From positions 1 through 47,697 of the forward strand of contig CANQDZ010000008.1 of assembly GCA_947594025.1 (NCBI GenBank): a DNA stretch of 47,697 bases, read 5' to 3'. The notes under the pieces were generated by a model. It was not told the origin of the DNA, ran no database searches, and was given only the letters and a program-made list of their open reading frames with translations. The DNA comes from Candidatus Gastranaerophilales bacterium. Lineage in GTDB: Bacteria > Cyanobacteriota > Vampirovibrionia > Gastranaerophilales > Gastranaerophilaceae. Both the position numbers and the translations under genes were made by a program. Below, piece after piece: positions 16,498-25,182 of this stretch (the stretch's first letter is position 1; each line of letters opens with the position of its first letter).

Positions 16498-18902
16498 TGG
16501 ATTATTTCACACTATATCAAAATTTAACTAAAGCAATAAGTATTGAAAGAGAGCATAAATATATTGATTTTCCCGGAAACAGGATGGAATTTTCAGAATA
16601 TATTTTAAAATCTCTCTATCAAATTAAGAAAAAACTGGCAAGAGAAGAAAAAGCAAAAATTGATGTTTTGATATATTGTTTTGAGCAATACAGATATGAT
16701 TCTGTTTCGGGCAAACAAAATTCTGTTGAAAAATTGGAAAAAGCTCTGTCTTATTACAAAAGACAATTTAAAAAGCTTGAGCCTAAAGAAATGCCGAGAG
16801 ACGTTTGGCAAAGCGAAATTGATAAAATAAAAGTTGATTATGTAAAGGGAGTAGGTCCAAAACTCGGACAATTGTTCAAAAAACTATCCATTGAAACCGT
16901 GAGCGACCTGTTTGAATTCTATCCGAGAAAATATCTTGATTATGAAGGCAAAACAAGAATAAAGGATTTGCAAGAAGGTGAAGATGTAAGCTTTTTTGCA
17001 ACAATCAAAAAGGTTTCCGCCTATCCGACATCTAAGAATTTATCGGTTATAAAAGTAACCTTAGGGGATAGTTCAGGTTCAATAAATATCACCTTCTTTT
17101 ATAAAGTAAGAACGAGAAGAATGCTTGAAAGATATAAGGCGCAATATCCTTTAAATGCCGGCGTTTTAGCGTTTGGAAAAGTAAAATATGATAACTTCTC
17201 ATCTTCTCTCACGCTTGATAAACCGACTATTCAAGTTATAAACTGTGATTTTGATGATGACACAATAAGCTACGGAAAAATTGTTCCAATATATTCTTTA
17301 ACCGAGGATTTATCTTCAAAAGTGTTAGTGAAGGCAATTTATAATGCATATCAAACGTATCGGGATAAAATCAAAGACCCCCTTCCTGAGTATATAATTG
17401 AAGAAGAAAACCTTATAAGCAAAAAAGAGGCAATAAAGCTTATTCACTTTCCGCAAAGTCAGAAGGATATAGATAAAGCAAGGGAAAGGCTTGTTTTTGA
17501 TGAACTTTTCATAATGCAGGCAAATTTTGCTCTTGCAAAAGAGAGAAACAAAAAAATATATAAATCTACCCCCCTTTCAATTAAGAAAGGCGGGCTTGTT
17601 GAAAGATTTATTAAGAGTCTGCCTTTTGAACTTACAAATGCACAGAAAAAAGCCGTGGATGAAATATTACACGATTTAAATTCGACGGAGCCCATGCAAA
17701 GACTTCTTCAAGGAGATGTAGGCTCAGGTAAAACCGTTGTTGCATGTATTTGTTTGTTGTGTGCAATAGAAAACGGCTATCAAGGAGCTATTATGGCACC
17801 GACTGAAATCCTTGCAACCCAGCATTATAAAAATTTTGTTGAATGGCTTACTCCTTTAAATGTGAGTGTGGGTTTGTTTTTAGGAAAACACGGAACAAAG
17901 ACAAGGAGAGAAATGCTCACAAACCTTAAAAACGGGCAAATGAATATAGCAGTTGGCACCCACGCTCTTATTCAAGAGGGAGTTGAATTTAATAACCTCG
18001 GTGCCGTTATTATTGATGAACAGCACAGATTTGGCGTTAAACAAAGAGCAAAACTCCACAGCAAAGGTGACTACGCACAAATGCTCACAATGACTGCAAC
18101 CCCCATTCCAAGAACACTTGCGCTTACGGTTCATGGGGATTTAGATGTTACAACAATAGATGAAATGCCAAAAGGCAGACTGCCGGTTAAAACAGAACTT
18201 ATGACTCTTTCAGGTCAAGCAAAGGCATTTCGGTTAATAAAAGAAGAAATAGCAAAAGGTCATCAGGCATATATTGTTTACCCTTTAATTGATGAAAGCG
18301 AAACAATATCTGCTAAAAATGCGACTCAGGAATATGAAAAATTAAAAACTACGGTATTTAAAGATTATAAATTGGGACTTCTTCACGGAAAACTGGATAA
18401 CAAGGAAAAAGAAGAAGTAATGGCGGATTTCAAGAATAAAAAATTTGATATATTAATTTCAACAACCGTTGTGGAAGTCGGCGTTGATGTACCTAATGCA
18501 ACCGTTATCGTTATAGAAAATGCGGAAAGATTTGGACTGTCGCAGCTTCATCAACTGAGAGGCAGAGTCGGAAGAAGTTCTGACCAGTCATATTGCGTGC
18601 TGGTATCTTCAGGAAGCTCGAAAACAATAAAAGACAGGCTCGGGATTATGACGCAGACAAATGACGGTTTTGTTGTTGCGCAAAAAGACTTGGAAATAAG
18701 GGGACCCGGAGAATTTTTAGGCACGAGACAAAGCGGAATTCAAGAACTTGGTATAACCGATATTGTATCTGATGTAAAAATTCTTGAAAGAGCAAGAAAA
18801 CAAGCCTTTAATCTTGTTGAAAACCGTAATATTGAGGATTATCCCGACCTTATCCATGAAATCAGCAAAAAAGACTTTTTTGACCCTATGCGGGCAGGAT
18901 AG
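16497..18902 (+). CDS. recG: ATP-dependent DNA helicase RecG
   Basis: Remodels stalled replication forks and branch-migrates Holliday junctions. At 801 residues it is longer than the typical 680-700; the extra about 110 residues are an N-terminal extension before VDYVKGVGPKLGQLFKKLSI, similar to the helical extension found in cyanobacterial, Thermotoga and plant RecG. The wedge/OB domain follows, then helicase motifs GDVGSGKTVVA (Walker A, about residue 406), DEQHRFGVKQR, TATPIPRTLALT, STTVVEVGVDVPNA and QLRGRVGRSSDQSYC. The ATG overlaps the cyclase stop codon (TAATG). It is convergent with the TonB-like gene, one base apart. Confidence 0.97.
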   Translation: MDYFTLYQNLTKAISIEREHKYIDFPGNRMEFSEYILKSLYQIKKKLAREEKAKIDVLIYCFEQYRYDSVSGKQNSVEKLEKALSYYKRQFKKLEPKEMPRDVWQSEIDKIKVDYVKGVGPKLGQLFKKLSIETVSDLFEFYPRKYLDYEGKTRIKDLQEGEDVSFFATIKKVSAYPTSKNLSVIKVTLGDSSGSINITFFYKVRTRRMLERYKAQYPLNAGVLAFGKVKYDNFSSSLTLDKPTIQVINCDFDDDTISYGKIVPIYSLTEDLSSKVLVKAIYNAYQTYRDKIKDPLPEYIIEEENLISKKEAIKLIHFPQSQKDIDKARERLVFDELFIMQANFALAKERNKKIYKSTPLSIKKGGLVERFIKSLPFELTNAQKKAVDEILHDLNSTEPMQRLLQGDVGSGKTVVACICLLCAIENGYQGAIMAPTEILATQHYKNFVEWLTPLNVSVGLFLGKHGTKTRREMLTNLKNGQMNIAVGTHALIQEGVEFNNLGAVIIDEQHRFGVKQRAKLHSKGDYAQMLTMTATPIPRTLALTVHGDLDVTTIDEMPKGRLPVKTELMTLSGQAKAFRLIKEEIAKGHQAYIVYPLIDESETISAKNATQEYEKLKTTVFKDYKLGLLHGKLDNKEKEEVMADFKNKKFDILISTTVVEVGVDVPNATVIVIENAERFGLSQLHQLRGRVGRSSDQSYCVLVSSGSSKTIKDRLGIMTQTNDGFVVAQKDLEIRGPGEFLGTRQSGIQELGITDIVSDVKILERARKQAFNLVENRNIEDYPDLIHEISKKDFFDPMRAG

Positions 18903-18903
18903 C

Positions 18904-20469
18904 CTAAAGGTCAATTACGAGTGTTAAAGTGACGTTTTCTTTATCAACGTTTGGCTGCTCCATATATGTAAACGTTTGGACAATGTTTCTCTGAATTAAG
19001 TCATCAATTGAATTTGAACCTGAACTTTTAACAATTTTAAGCCCGATAATGGATGTATCGCCGGAGAATTGAACATCAACTTTTATATTTTTGTTTTTAG
19101 GAATTTCTTTAGATAGAACCAAGTCGTTTTCCAGTCTCAGTCTTATATTTTTGCCCGCAGCCTGCAAGAAACCGAGGTATTCTTGGTCTTCACTGACCTT
19201 TTTTGGAACTTCCCAGGAAATATTTTTAATAATATCCGAGGGATTGGGAATATTGTTTTCTTCAGCGTATTCAACGGCGTTCATTTCGTAATCGCCATAC
19301 TTGAATGACTCACCTGTTTCAGAGAAATCGCCCGCCTGATTTGTATAGTCAATATTCGTTTCTTCGCCGCCGTTAATTTGCCCTTCATCAAAGCTTATCC
19401 TGTCTTTGTTAGCACCAAAAGACACAAGCCCTACTACCGCACCGCCAATAATTAAAATAATTAATCCCACAAGAAGTGCGACTTTTCTTCTTTCAAAAAG
19501 TTTTGAGAAAACTTCAAGATTGAATATGGATTTTGCCTTATCTTTAAATATAAATTCGACTTCCTGTTTTTTTGTTGTAGTTTTGTGTGCTTCAATGTCT
19601 TTTTTATCATCCCAGGAAAGATTGGAAATAAAATCAATTGTATTATCCGAAAAATCATAAATTCCTGATATAAATTTTGTGAAGGCGTCTTTTTCACGTC
19701 TTACTCCGCCAACTTTTTTATATAAGGCTGCGCTTGAGTTTGTTACCTTTTCATACAGACCTTGATGCAAATTCGGGTATTTTTCCGCATCTTTCATTCC
19801 CCTGTGATATTTTTCAAAAGACAGAAAACTTTTTGTACAGCTTTCACAGTTCAAAAGATGTCTTATAAAAGACCTTTTTTTGTTAGGGATAAGCTCGTTC
19901 TCCAGAAATCTTAAAAATAAGGCTTCGCAATCTATGTGTTTATCAACCGGACTTTGAGGTTTTTTCCTTTTGTCGGAGATTTTGTTAAACATATCTTTAA
20001 TCGGATAACGCTTATCGGGATAATAATATTTTGAATCATGGTAAGAAGATATGACATCCTGCGGTTTAACAAAACCTAAAATTCTAAAGTCACCCAGATT
20101 TTGAGCCATTTTGATTACAATATAAAAATCAGGCATTATACCGTATACAACATGGCTTTTTGGCACTCTTGTCATATTTGTATTAAAGTTTGTAATTACG
20201 TCAATCCTGAAATTGTTATAGTAAATATCGGTTATTTCAAATTTTTCAAGGATAGACGGACTTTTATGGAGGCTTCTTTCCGTTTTGCATTCATAACCCT
20301 GCTCCTTAAGATAATTTAAAATTGCAAGTATACCCATTAAATCGACATAGCTTTTCTTCCTCATGCCTGAAGAAGATATTTTTGAAGCTATATTGGCTGC
20401 ATATTTGGAAAAAGATTTTTCTTGCGTTGCAGCACTTGTTAAAGCATTTTTCACAAGATTTTGTATCAA
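18904..20469 (-). CDS. DUF1822-like / zinc-finger / TM / TonB-like C-terminal protein
   Basis: The function is unknown and the 521-residue domain order is unusual. Residues about 20-140 resemble DUF1822, a cyanobacterial family (YVDLMGILAILNYLKEQGYE and a following ILGFVKPQDV segment). A short H-x3-C-x2-C cluster (H204, C208, C211), with C181 upstream, resembles zinc-binding anti-sigma domains. A single membrane helix spans about 329-351. The last 80 residues (about 440-521) look like a TonB C-terminal domain (VDVQFSGDTSIIGLKIVKSS). The N-terminus would be cytoplasmic and the TonB-like end periplasmic. The start is TTG 20469 with GGAGAGG about 7 bases upstream. No sigma factor gene is adjacent. 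The DUF1822 assignment is moderate. Confidence 0.85.
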   Translation of the reverse strand: MIQNLVKNALTSAATQEKSFSKYAANIASKISSSGMRKKSYVDLMGILAILNYLKEQGYECKTERSLHKSPSILEKFEITDIYYNNFRIDVITNFNTNMTRVPKSHVVYGIMPDFYIVIKMAQNLGDFRILGFVKPQDVISSYHDSKYYYPDKRYPIKDMFNKISDKRKKPQSPVDKHIDCEALFLRFLENELIPNKKRSFIRHLLNCESCTKSFLSFEKYHRGMKDAEKYPNLHQGLYEKVTNSSAALYKKVGGVRREKDAFTKFISGIYDFSDNTIDFISNLSWDDKKDIEAHKTTTKKQEVEFIFKDKAKSIFNLEVFSKLFERRKVALLVGLIILIIGGAVVGLVSFGANKDRISFDEGQINGGEETNIDYTNQAGDFSETGESFKYGDYEMNAVEYAEENNIPNPSDIIKNISWEVPKKVSEDQEYLGFLQAAGKNIRLRLENDLVLSKEIPKNKNIKVDVQFSGDTSIIGLKIVKSSGSNSIDDLIQRNIVQTFTYMEQPNVDKENVTLTLVIDL

Positions 20470-20568
20470 ATTTTACCTCTCCTTAGATAAAAAGTCCTGT
20501 TTACAAGATACACTTAAAATGAAATATTTTCAATATTTTTAAAGAAAAAGAAGGACAGACGGTGTTAC

Positions 20569-20596
20569 TTGATTTTAAATATTTTTTTGATATATT
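20569..20596 (+). promoter_or_regulatory. rpsO promoter
   Basis: TTGATT at 20569-20574 and TATATT at 20591-20596 are separated by 16 bases. The leader would be about 50 bases long and contains AAGGAA, about 7 bases upstream of the rpsO ATG at 20655. The 8-base sequence GACAGACG (20554-20561) upstream of the -35 is the reverse complement of CGTCTGTC (20613-20620) just after the start site. Confidence 0.65.
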
Positions 20597-20654
20597 AATT
20601 TTATAAGTTATGCGTCTGTCTGATAGGCAAGCGAAAAAAACGAAAGGAATTAAA

Positions 20655-20924
20655 ATGACTATCAATTTAAAAAACAAAGCGGAATTAGTTAAAAAATACG
20701 GTAAAAACGCAAAAGATACAGGAAATGTTGATGTTCAAATCGCTATGTTATCTCAAAAAATCAACGAACTTACGGAACATCTGAAAGACAATGCAAAAGA
20801 CTTTCAAGCAAAACGCGGTCTTATGATGATGGTCGGCAGAAGAAAAAACATGCTTAACTACATTAAAAAGTCTGATTTGGAAAGATACAGAGCATTAATT
20901 AAAAAATTAAAAATCCGTGGTTAA
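20655..20924 (+). CDS. rpsO: 30S ribosomal protein S15
   Basis: Primary 16S rRNA binding protein of the platform of the small subunit. The 89-residue protein has the S15 pattern: TGNVDVQIAMLSQKINELTE, a helix-rich middle, KRGLMMMVGRRKNMLNYIK and a C-terminal RYRALIKKLKIRG. The start is ATG 20655 with AAGGAA about 7 bases upstream; the longer open frame starting at 20610 lies in the leader and is not translated. A purD-like gene follows after 12 bases, then yidD. The usual neighbour pnp is not here. The leader could hold an S15 autoregulatory site, but I see no clear pseudoknot. Confidence 0.97.
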   Translation: MTINLKNKAELVKKYGKNAKDTGNVDVQIAMLSQKINELTEHLKDNAKDFQAKRGLMMMVGRRKNMLNYIKKSDLERYRALIKKLKIRG

Positions 20925-20936
20925 TTGTAAATCTAT

Positions 20937-21974
20937 ATGAGAATTCTTGTTATAGGAATAAATTACTGTGCAGAATCAATTTCAAATTGTTTTGCAAGCA
21001 ATCCCGACAATTTGGTTTTTACAAACAAAGAAGGAACGGCTGCAAACTATGTTGAATATGATACTGAGGATGTGGAATCATTAAAAGATTTTGCTCTTTC
21101 AAACGCAATAGAGCTTACCATTCTGTGCGATGAAAAAGCTATATCTCAAGACTTTACATCAGAATTTGAAGAAGCGGGACTAACGGTTTTTGCCCCTGAT
21201 TTTGACGCATCAAAAATAGCACTTTCAAGGGCAAGCGCAAAAAGGTTTTTATACAAAAATAAAATTAAGACCCCAAAATTCGGCATTTTTGACAGAACAC
21301 AAGTTGCAATTGATTGGGCAAGGGCGCAAAACCAACCCGTTATTGTAAATTCAGATACAAACAGAACAAATTCAAAAACGTTTATGTGTGATACTTTTCC
21401 TAAAGCAAAGAAAGCAATAACAGCATTTTTTGAAGAAGGTTGTAAGCAAATTACACTTGAGCTTGCAACGGACAATGAGTCAAAAGATTACACATATTAC
21501 GTGATTATTGACGGGTACAATGCCCTGCCTTTAATGCTTTGCACACATGAAAAAGAAATGAGCTTTTTAACTCCCGTTAACAGAAGTAATGTGTCTAAAG
21601 AGCTTCAAAAAATTGCAAACACAGTTGTTTCATCTCTTGTTGCAAATAAAACAAATTATATAGGTATCTTGGGAATAAACTTTAAAATAGACACAAGGGA
21701 TAATATTCTGGTTACGGATTTTGAACCGTTCTTTAAAGATATTGACGCGGATTTATTCTCATATTCCGTTACGGATAACAAAAGCGAGTTAATGGAAAGT
21801 GCAGTAACGGGAGTACTTTTAGATAAATATTCAAGTATTGAAACTTCACCTTATTCGTTTGTGACTTCGTATGACAATGAGCATTTTTACTGCGTATACG
21901 GACGCACGTTAAATGAAGCAAAGCAAAGAATGAAAGAAGTTTTATCCGTAAAGGAAGAAGAGTGTCCGGTTTAA
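20937..21974 (+). CDS. PurD-like ATP-grasp protein with degenerate active site
   Basis: Looks like glycinamide ribonucleotide synthetase (PurD) but shorter, 345 residues against about 420. The N-terminal Rossmann part starts [15 protein letters not shown] and the ATP-grasp linker [20 protein letters not shown] aligns with the PurD block before the ATP lid. The ATP-grasp core continues to about residue 275. The normal metal-binding motif EFNARFGDPE is replaced by [13 protein letters not shown]. The glycine-rich ATP loop (LAAGKGV type) is also missing; the corresponding region reads [17 protein letters not shown]. It may therefore be inactive as a ligase or act on another substrate. It lies between rpsO and yidD and overlaps yidD by 13 bases. 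Confidence 0.75.
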   Translation: MRILVIGINYCAESISNCFASNPDNLVFTNKEGTAANYVEYDTEDVESLKDFALSNAIELTILCDEKAISQDFTSEFEEAGLTVFAPDFDASKIALSRASAKRFLYKNKIKTPKFGIFDRTQVAIDWARAQNQPVIVNSDTNRTNSKTFMCDTFPKAKKAITAFFEEGCKQITLELATDNESKDYTYYVIIDGYNALPLMLCTHEKEMSFLTPVNRSNVSKELQKIANTVVSSLVANKTNYIGILGINFKIDTRDNILVTDFEPFFKDIDADLFSYSVTDNKSELMESAVTGVLLDKYSSIETSPYSFVTSYDNEHFYCVYGRTLNEAKQRMKEVLSVKEEECPV

Positions 21975-22186
21975 ATTTAGGTCAAAAATTTTGCCTTAAG
22001 CTTATTAGCGTGTATAAATTTTTCTCTAAATACACTCCTTCTGTCTGCAGATTTTACCCTACATGTTCAACATATACTTATCAGGCAATTTTAAAATACG
22101 GAGTCATAAAAGGGTGTTTTCTCGGATTTAAAAGAATTATAAAATGTCATCCTCTGCATCCCGGCGGATACGACCCTTTAAAGTAA
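21962..22186 (+). CDS. yidD: Membrane protein insertion efficiency factor YidD
   Basis: Small membrane-associated protein thought to help YidC insertion. The 74-residue sequence carries the family signature: [19 protein letters not shown], then KG and a final [13 protein letters not shown] with all three conserved cysteines. The start is GTG 21962, inside the end of the purD-like gene, with AGGAAG about 6 bases upstream; there is no in-frame ATG before the conserved region. The usual neighbours rnpA, rpmH and yidC are absent. Confidence 0.96.
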   Translation: MSGLNLGQKFCLKLISVYKFFSKYTPSVCRFYPTCSTYTYQAILKYGVIKGCFLGFKRIIKCHPLHPGGYDPLK

Positions 22187-22251
22187 AATAAGAAATAAAA
22201 ATATTTTTATGCTACCATGTCTCAGTAAACGGCAAAGGGAGATATGAGTTT

Positions 22252-23544
22252 ATGAAAAATACGGTTGTAGTCGGTGCGCAATTCGGTGATGAAGGAAAAG
22301 CAAAAATCACTGACCTTCTGGCTCAAAAAGCTGACTTTATAATAAGATATCAAGGCGGCTGCAACGCAGGACACACCGTTGTTGCAGATAACAAAAAATA
22401 TAAATTTCATCTTGTGCCGTCAGGCATTCTTTATGAAAATAAAACCTGTTTCATAGGCGCAGGGGTTGTAATTCATCCGGAAAGTCTTAAAGCTGAACTT
22501 AACGAATTGATAAATGGCGGAATTCACCCTGACAGATTTAAAACATCTTTAAAAATAAGCCCTTTAGCTCACATCACAATGCCATATCACATTGATTTAG
22601 ACGGTGCGGATGAAAGTAAACTCGGCAAAAACAAAATAGGAACCACAAAAAAAGGAATAGGTCCTACATATTCCGATAAGTATGCCCGTATCGGTTTAAG
22701 GGTGGAAGATTTATTCGACGATGAAATTTTAAATAACAAATTAGATGTCATCCTCCCAAACAAAAATGCGGTATTAGGTAAAATATACGGACTTAAAACT
22801 TATACAAAAGATGAAATTCTATCTAAATGCAAAGAATATAAAGAATTTTTTGCACCATACGTCTGTTTTGATTGGCAAAATTTATTAAGAGACGCCAAGA
22901 AAGAAAAAACAATATTGTTTGAAGGGGCGCAAGGGGTTTTGTTAGACGTTGATTACGGAACATACCCTTACGTTACATCATCAAACCCGATAGGGGGCGG
23001 TGCGGCAGTGGGTGCGTCAGTCGGCGTTAAAACAATTGAAGAAGTAGTCGGGGTGTTTAAAGCCTATATTACTCGTGTCGGCGAAGGCGACATGATAACC
23101 GAGCAGCTTGGAGAAGATGGTGCCAAACTGCAAGAAATCGGCGCTGAATTTGGTGTTACTACGGGCAGAAAGCGCAGATGCGGATTTTTTGATGTTCCTC
23201 TTGCAAAATATAGCGTGCTTGTTGGCGGTATAACCGCAATAGCTCTAACGAAACTTGATGTATACGATAGCTTTGACACAATAAAATTATGCGTAGGTTA
23301 TCAAAACAAAAAAACGGGAGAGATAACGGACACCTATCCGACATCTGTTTATACGCACAAAAACTATGCGCCCGTTTGGGAAACATATAGGGGCTGGAGG
23401 TCAGATACAACAAAGTGCAAAACGTACGAAGAACTTCCCCAAAATGCAAAAATTTATCTGAAACGCATTGAAGACTTGCTTGAAACACCGATTAAAATAA
23501 TAAGTGTCGGACCGGATAGAGAACAAACAATCTTTGTAGATTAA
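22252..23544 (+). CDS. purA: Adenylosuccinate synthetase
   Basis: GTP-dependent first step from IMP to AMP. At 430 residues it is full length. The P-loop is VGAQFGDEGKAKITDLLA; most homologues read GDEGKGK, so the second Gly is Ala here. NAGHTVV, TTKKGIGPTYSDK, TGRKRRCGFFD and the last block VGPDREQT are intact, so activity is expected. The start ATG 22252 has GGGAG 10 bases upstream. A three-codon frame ATG-AGT-TTA-TGA at 22244-22255 overlaps the purA start. It lies 65 bases after yidD and has its own weak TATGCT -10 box near 22208. It is convergent with the ycf23 gene with no gap and no visible terminator. Confidence 0.97.
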   Translation: MKNTVVVGAQFGDEGKAKITDLLAQKADFIIRYQGGCNAGHTVVADNKKYKFHLVPSGILYENKTCFIGAGVVIHPESLKAELNELINGGIHPDRFKTSLKISPLAHITMPYHIDLDGADESKLGKNKIGTTKKGIGPTYSDKYARIGLRVEDLFDDEILNNKLDVILPNKNAVLGKIYGLKTYTKDEILSKCKEYKEFFAPYVCFDWQNLLRDAKKEKTILFEGAQGVLLDVDYGTYPYVTSSNPIGGGAAVGASVGVKTIEEVVGVFKAYITRVGEGDMITEQLGEDGAKLQEIGAEFGVTTGRKRRCGFFDVPLAKYSVLVGGITAIALTKLDVYDSFDTIKLCVGYQNKKTGEITDTYPTSVYTHKNYAPVWETYRGWRSDTTKCKTYEELPQNAKIYLKRIEDLLETPIKIISVGPDREQTIFVD

Positions 23545-24330
23545 TTAACCAAAGAATGAAGGAATTTCCATTCTGAGAGATTCTTCTCTAAGTTCTCTTG
23601 AAGCTCTTTTATTGTATGCAATGGAGCCTACAATATTTCTGACCATGGCAGTCATACCGATTTGAGTATCCATTTTGTTGATACAAGAACCGACACCAAC
23701 CGCTCTTGCGCCTGATGTAAATGCCGACGGCACCGTATTCTCCGTAAGTCCGCCTGATGTCATAACGGGTAAACCTATTGTGTCCGCTAAATCCAAGGTA
23801 TTTGCAATTGAAATTTTTGCGGCATCATAAGAACCCTTAATTGCTCTTGATTGGTATTTGACGGAACCTTCCGTTTGAACAATATCAACACCTAAAATTT
23901 CAAGCTTTCTTGCAAGTTCTATTTGTTTTTCCGTATCTAAATAACCCGGAATTGTAACCCCGACAAAAGGTTTAAAACTCTTTGTAAGAGTAATGGCTTC
24001 AACCGCCATTTCATAAACGTCTTTTACGCCCAAGAGAATATCTTTTTTATAAATATCGCTGTAATTACCGATAAATATTCCGTCAGCTCCTTCTTTCATT
24101 GCTTCCTGCAATCTGAAAGGGTTATAAGAAGCGGCAAATACTGTTAATCTTGTATTTTCTCTTGCAACTCTAATAGTATCTTTTGAAGCGCTTACGCATA
24201 CGGAAGATGCCATGCCTTGCTGAGCTGCCGTTGCAACCCTTTTAATATTTTCTAAATCGAACCCGTAATCAATAACTTGGACTGCCCTTCTCTCCCTTAG
24301 GTGTTTTCTGAAAACTTCGGTAGTTCGCAT
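23545..24330 (-). CDS. ycf23: Ycf23/DUF561-family TIM-barrel protein
   Basis: Member of the Ycf23 family of cyanobacteria and plastids, whose biochemical function is unknown. The 261-residue protein has the expected blocks: a strand with SVCVSASKDT, GADGIFIGNYSDIYKKDI, a VTIPGYLDTEKQIELA strand-helix, GVDIVQTEGSVKYQ and VMTSGGLTENTVPSAFTSGA followed by AVGVGS. These resemble phosphate-binding TIM barrels. Start ATG 24330 has AGGAAG about 6 bases upstream. A TATAAT promoter lies about 30 bases further out. Its presence supports a cyanobacterium-related host. It is single and divergent from the HtrA-like gene. Confidence 0.85.
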   Translation of the reverse strand: MRTTEVFRKHLRERRAVQVIDYGFDLENIKRVATAAQQGMASSVCVSASKDTIRVARENTRLTVFAASYNPFRLQEAMKEGADGIFIGNYSDIYKKDILLGVKDVYEMAVEAITLTKSFKPFVGVTIPGYLDTEKQIELARKLEILGVDIVQTEGSVKYQSRAIKGSYDAAKISIANTLDLADTIGLPVMTSGGLTENTVPSAFTSGARAVGVGSCINKMDTQIGMTAMVRNIVGSIAYNKRASRELREESLRMEIPSFFG

Positions 24331-24358
24331 TTAGCTTCCTTTCATAATTATTAATTTA

Positions 24359-24387
24359 ATTATAACATACCTAACAATTATGAGCAA
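24359..24387 (-). promoter_or_regulatory. Promoter of the ycf23 gene
   Basis: On the minus strand TTGCTC (complement 24382-24387) and TATAAT (complement 24359-24364) are spaced 17 bases apart. The leader is about 20 bases and contains the AGGAAG ribosome binding site. It overlaps the divergent HtrA promoter region back to back. Confidence 0.6.
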
Positions 24388-24415
24388 TTGAAAAATTGTA
24401 GAACCAACGTACAAT
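24388..24415 (+). promoter_or_regulatory. Promoter of the HtrA-like gene (leaderless-type)
   Basis: TTGAAA at 24388-24393 and TACAAT at 24410-24415 are separated by 16 bases. The ATG at 24422 follows 6 bases after the -10 box, so the mRNA would start at the initiation codon. A small inverted repeat CAATT/AATTG (24385-24398) covers the -35 box. Confidence 0.6.
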
Positions 24416-24421
24416 CTAGAT

Positions 24422-25156
24422 ATGCTACATTATATTAAAAAGTACAAATCTATAACGCATGTTTTTAAAATTTTTTTGCTAGTTTTTCATGCTTTGTTAA
24501 TTTTTGTAAATTCTGATATGGTTTATGCCCAAACTCCACCCGATATTTCAAAAGAGGAAAGCATATATACAACCATTTACGAAAATATCACACCAAGCAT
24601 TGTATCTATTGAAGCAAACACGAGAGAAGGTATTTCAAGCGGAACGGGATGTATTGTTGATTCGTCAGGACTTATACTTACAAGTTTACATGTAATAAAA
24701 AATGCTGGTTCTATTGAAGTTACAACAAATTCAGGCGCAACGTACGGCGCCAGTCCCTATGCGATACTTAAAAACAATGAAGATTTAGCGATTATAAAAA
24801 TTGAACCGAGAGAGGAGCTTAAAATCGTAAAATTTGGCGATTCCGAAAATGTTAAAGTGGGACAAAGAGTGCTTACAATAGGCAACCCTTTTGGTTTTAG
24901 AGGAACACTTACAACGGGTATAGTTTCAAGAATTGACTACACCAGAAACAAAATACAAACGGATGCCGCCATAAACCCCGGTTGTTCCGGAGGACCGTTA
25001 TTAAATACAAGGGGTGAAGTTATAGGCATAAATCAATCTATATATAATCCCGATCACAACCGCTCAAATATAGGAATAGGCTTCGCAATTCCGATTAATA
25101 ATGCTAAAAGTTTTGTAGATGCGACTCTTAAAAAAACAAGAATGTCTCTAAAATAA
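24422..25156 (+). CDS. HtrA/DegP-like trypsin-fold serine protease without PDZ domain
   Basis: Exported serine protease of 244 residues. A long hydrophobic signal (about 15-32) ends at VYAQ, a likely signal peptidase site. The trypsin-fold triad is visible: His in LTSLHVIKNA, Asp in NNEDLAIIKIE and Ser in NPGCSGGPLLN (usually NPGNSGGPL, so Asn is Cys here). The fold continues to GIGFAIPINNA and the protein stops soon after, so there is no PDZ domain, unlike DegP, DegS and cyanobacterial HhoA. Periplasmic location is inferred. It starts without a ribosome binding site from a leaderless-type promoter. der follows 26 bases later with its own -10 box. Confidence 0.93.
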   Translation: MLHYIKKYKSITHVFKIFLLVFHALLIFVNSDMVYAQTPPDISKEESIYTTIYENITPSIVSIEANTREGISSGTGCIVDSSGLILTSLHVIKNAGSIEVTTNSGATYGASPYAILKNNEDLAIIKIEPREELKIVKFGDSENVKVGQRVLTIGNPFGFRGTLTTGIVSRIDYTRNKIQTDAAINPGCSGGPLLNTRGEVIGINQSIYNPDHNRSNIGIGFAIPINNAKSFVDATLKKTRMSLK

Positions 25157-25170
25157 AAGATATTTTGTTA

Positions 25171-25176
25171 TATAAT
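25171..25176 (+). promoter_or_regulatory. -10 box 6 bases before the der start
   Basis: TATAAT at 25171-25176 is followed by 6 bases and ATG 25183. An upstream TG at 25166-25167 could make an extended -10. No ribosome binding site is present. The position shows that a TTG frame starting at 25165 cannot be the real start. Confidence 0.6.
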
Positions 25177-25182
25177 AGTTTT

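Noticed and set aside
20610-20654. N-terminal extension of rpsO starting at ATG 20610
   Set aside because: It lies within the mRNA leader just after the promoter; S15 proteins start at the ATG 20655, which has a ribosome binding site.
25165-25182. TTG start for der at 25165
   Set aside because: The TATAAT box lies inside this stretch and the conserved Der N-terminus starts at ATG 25183.
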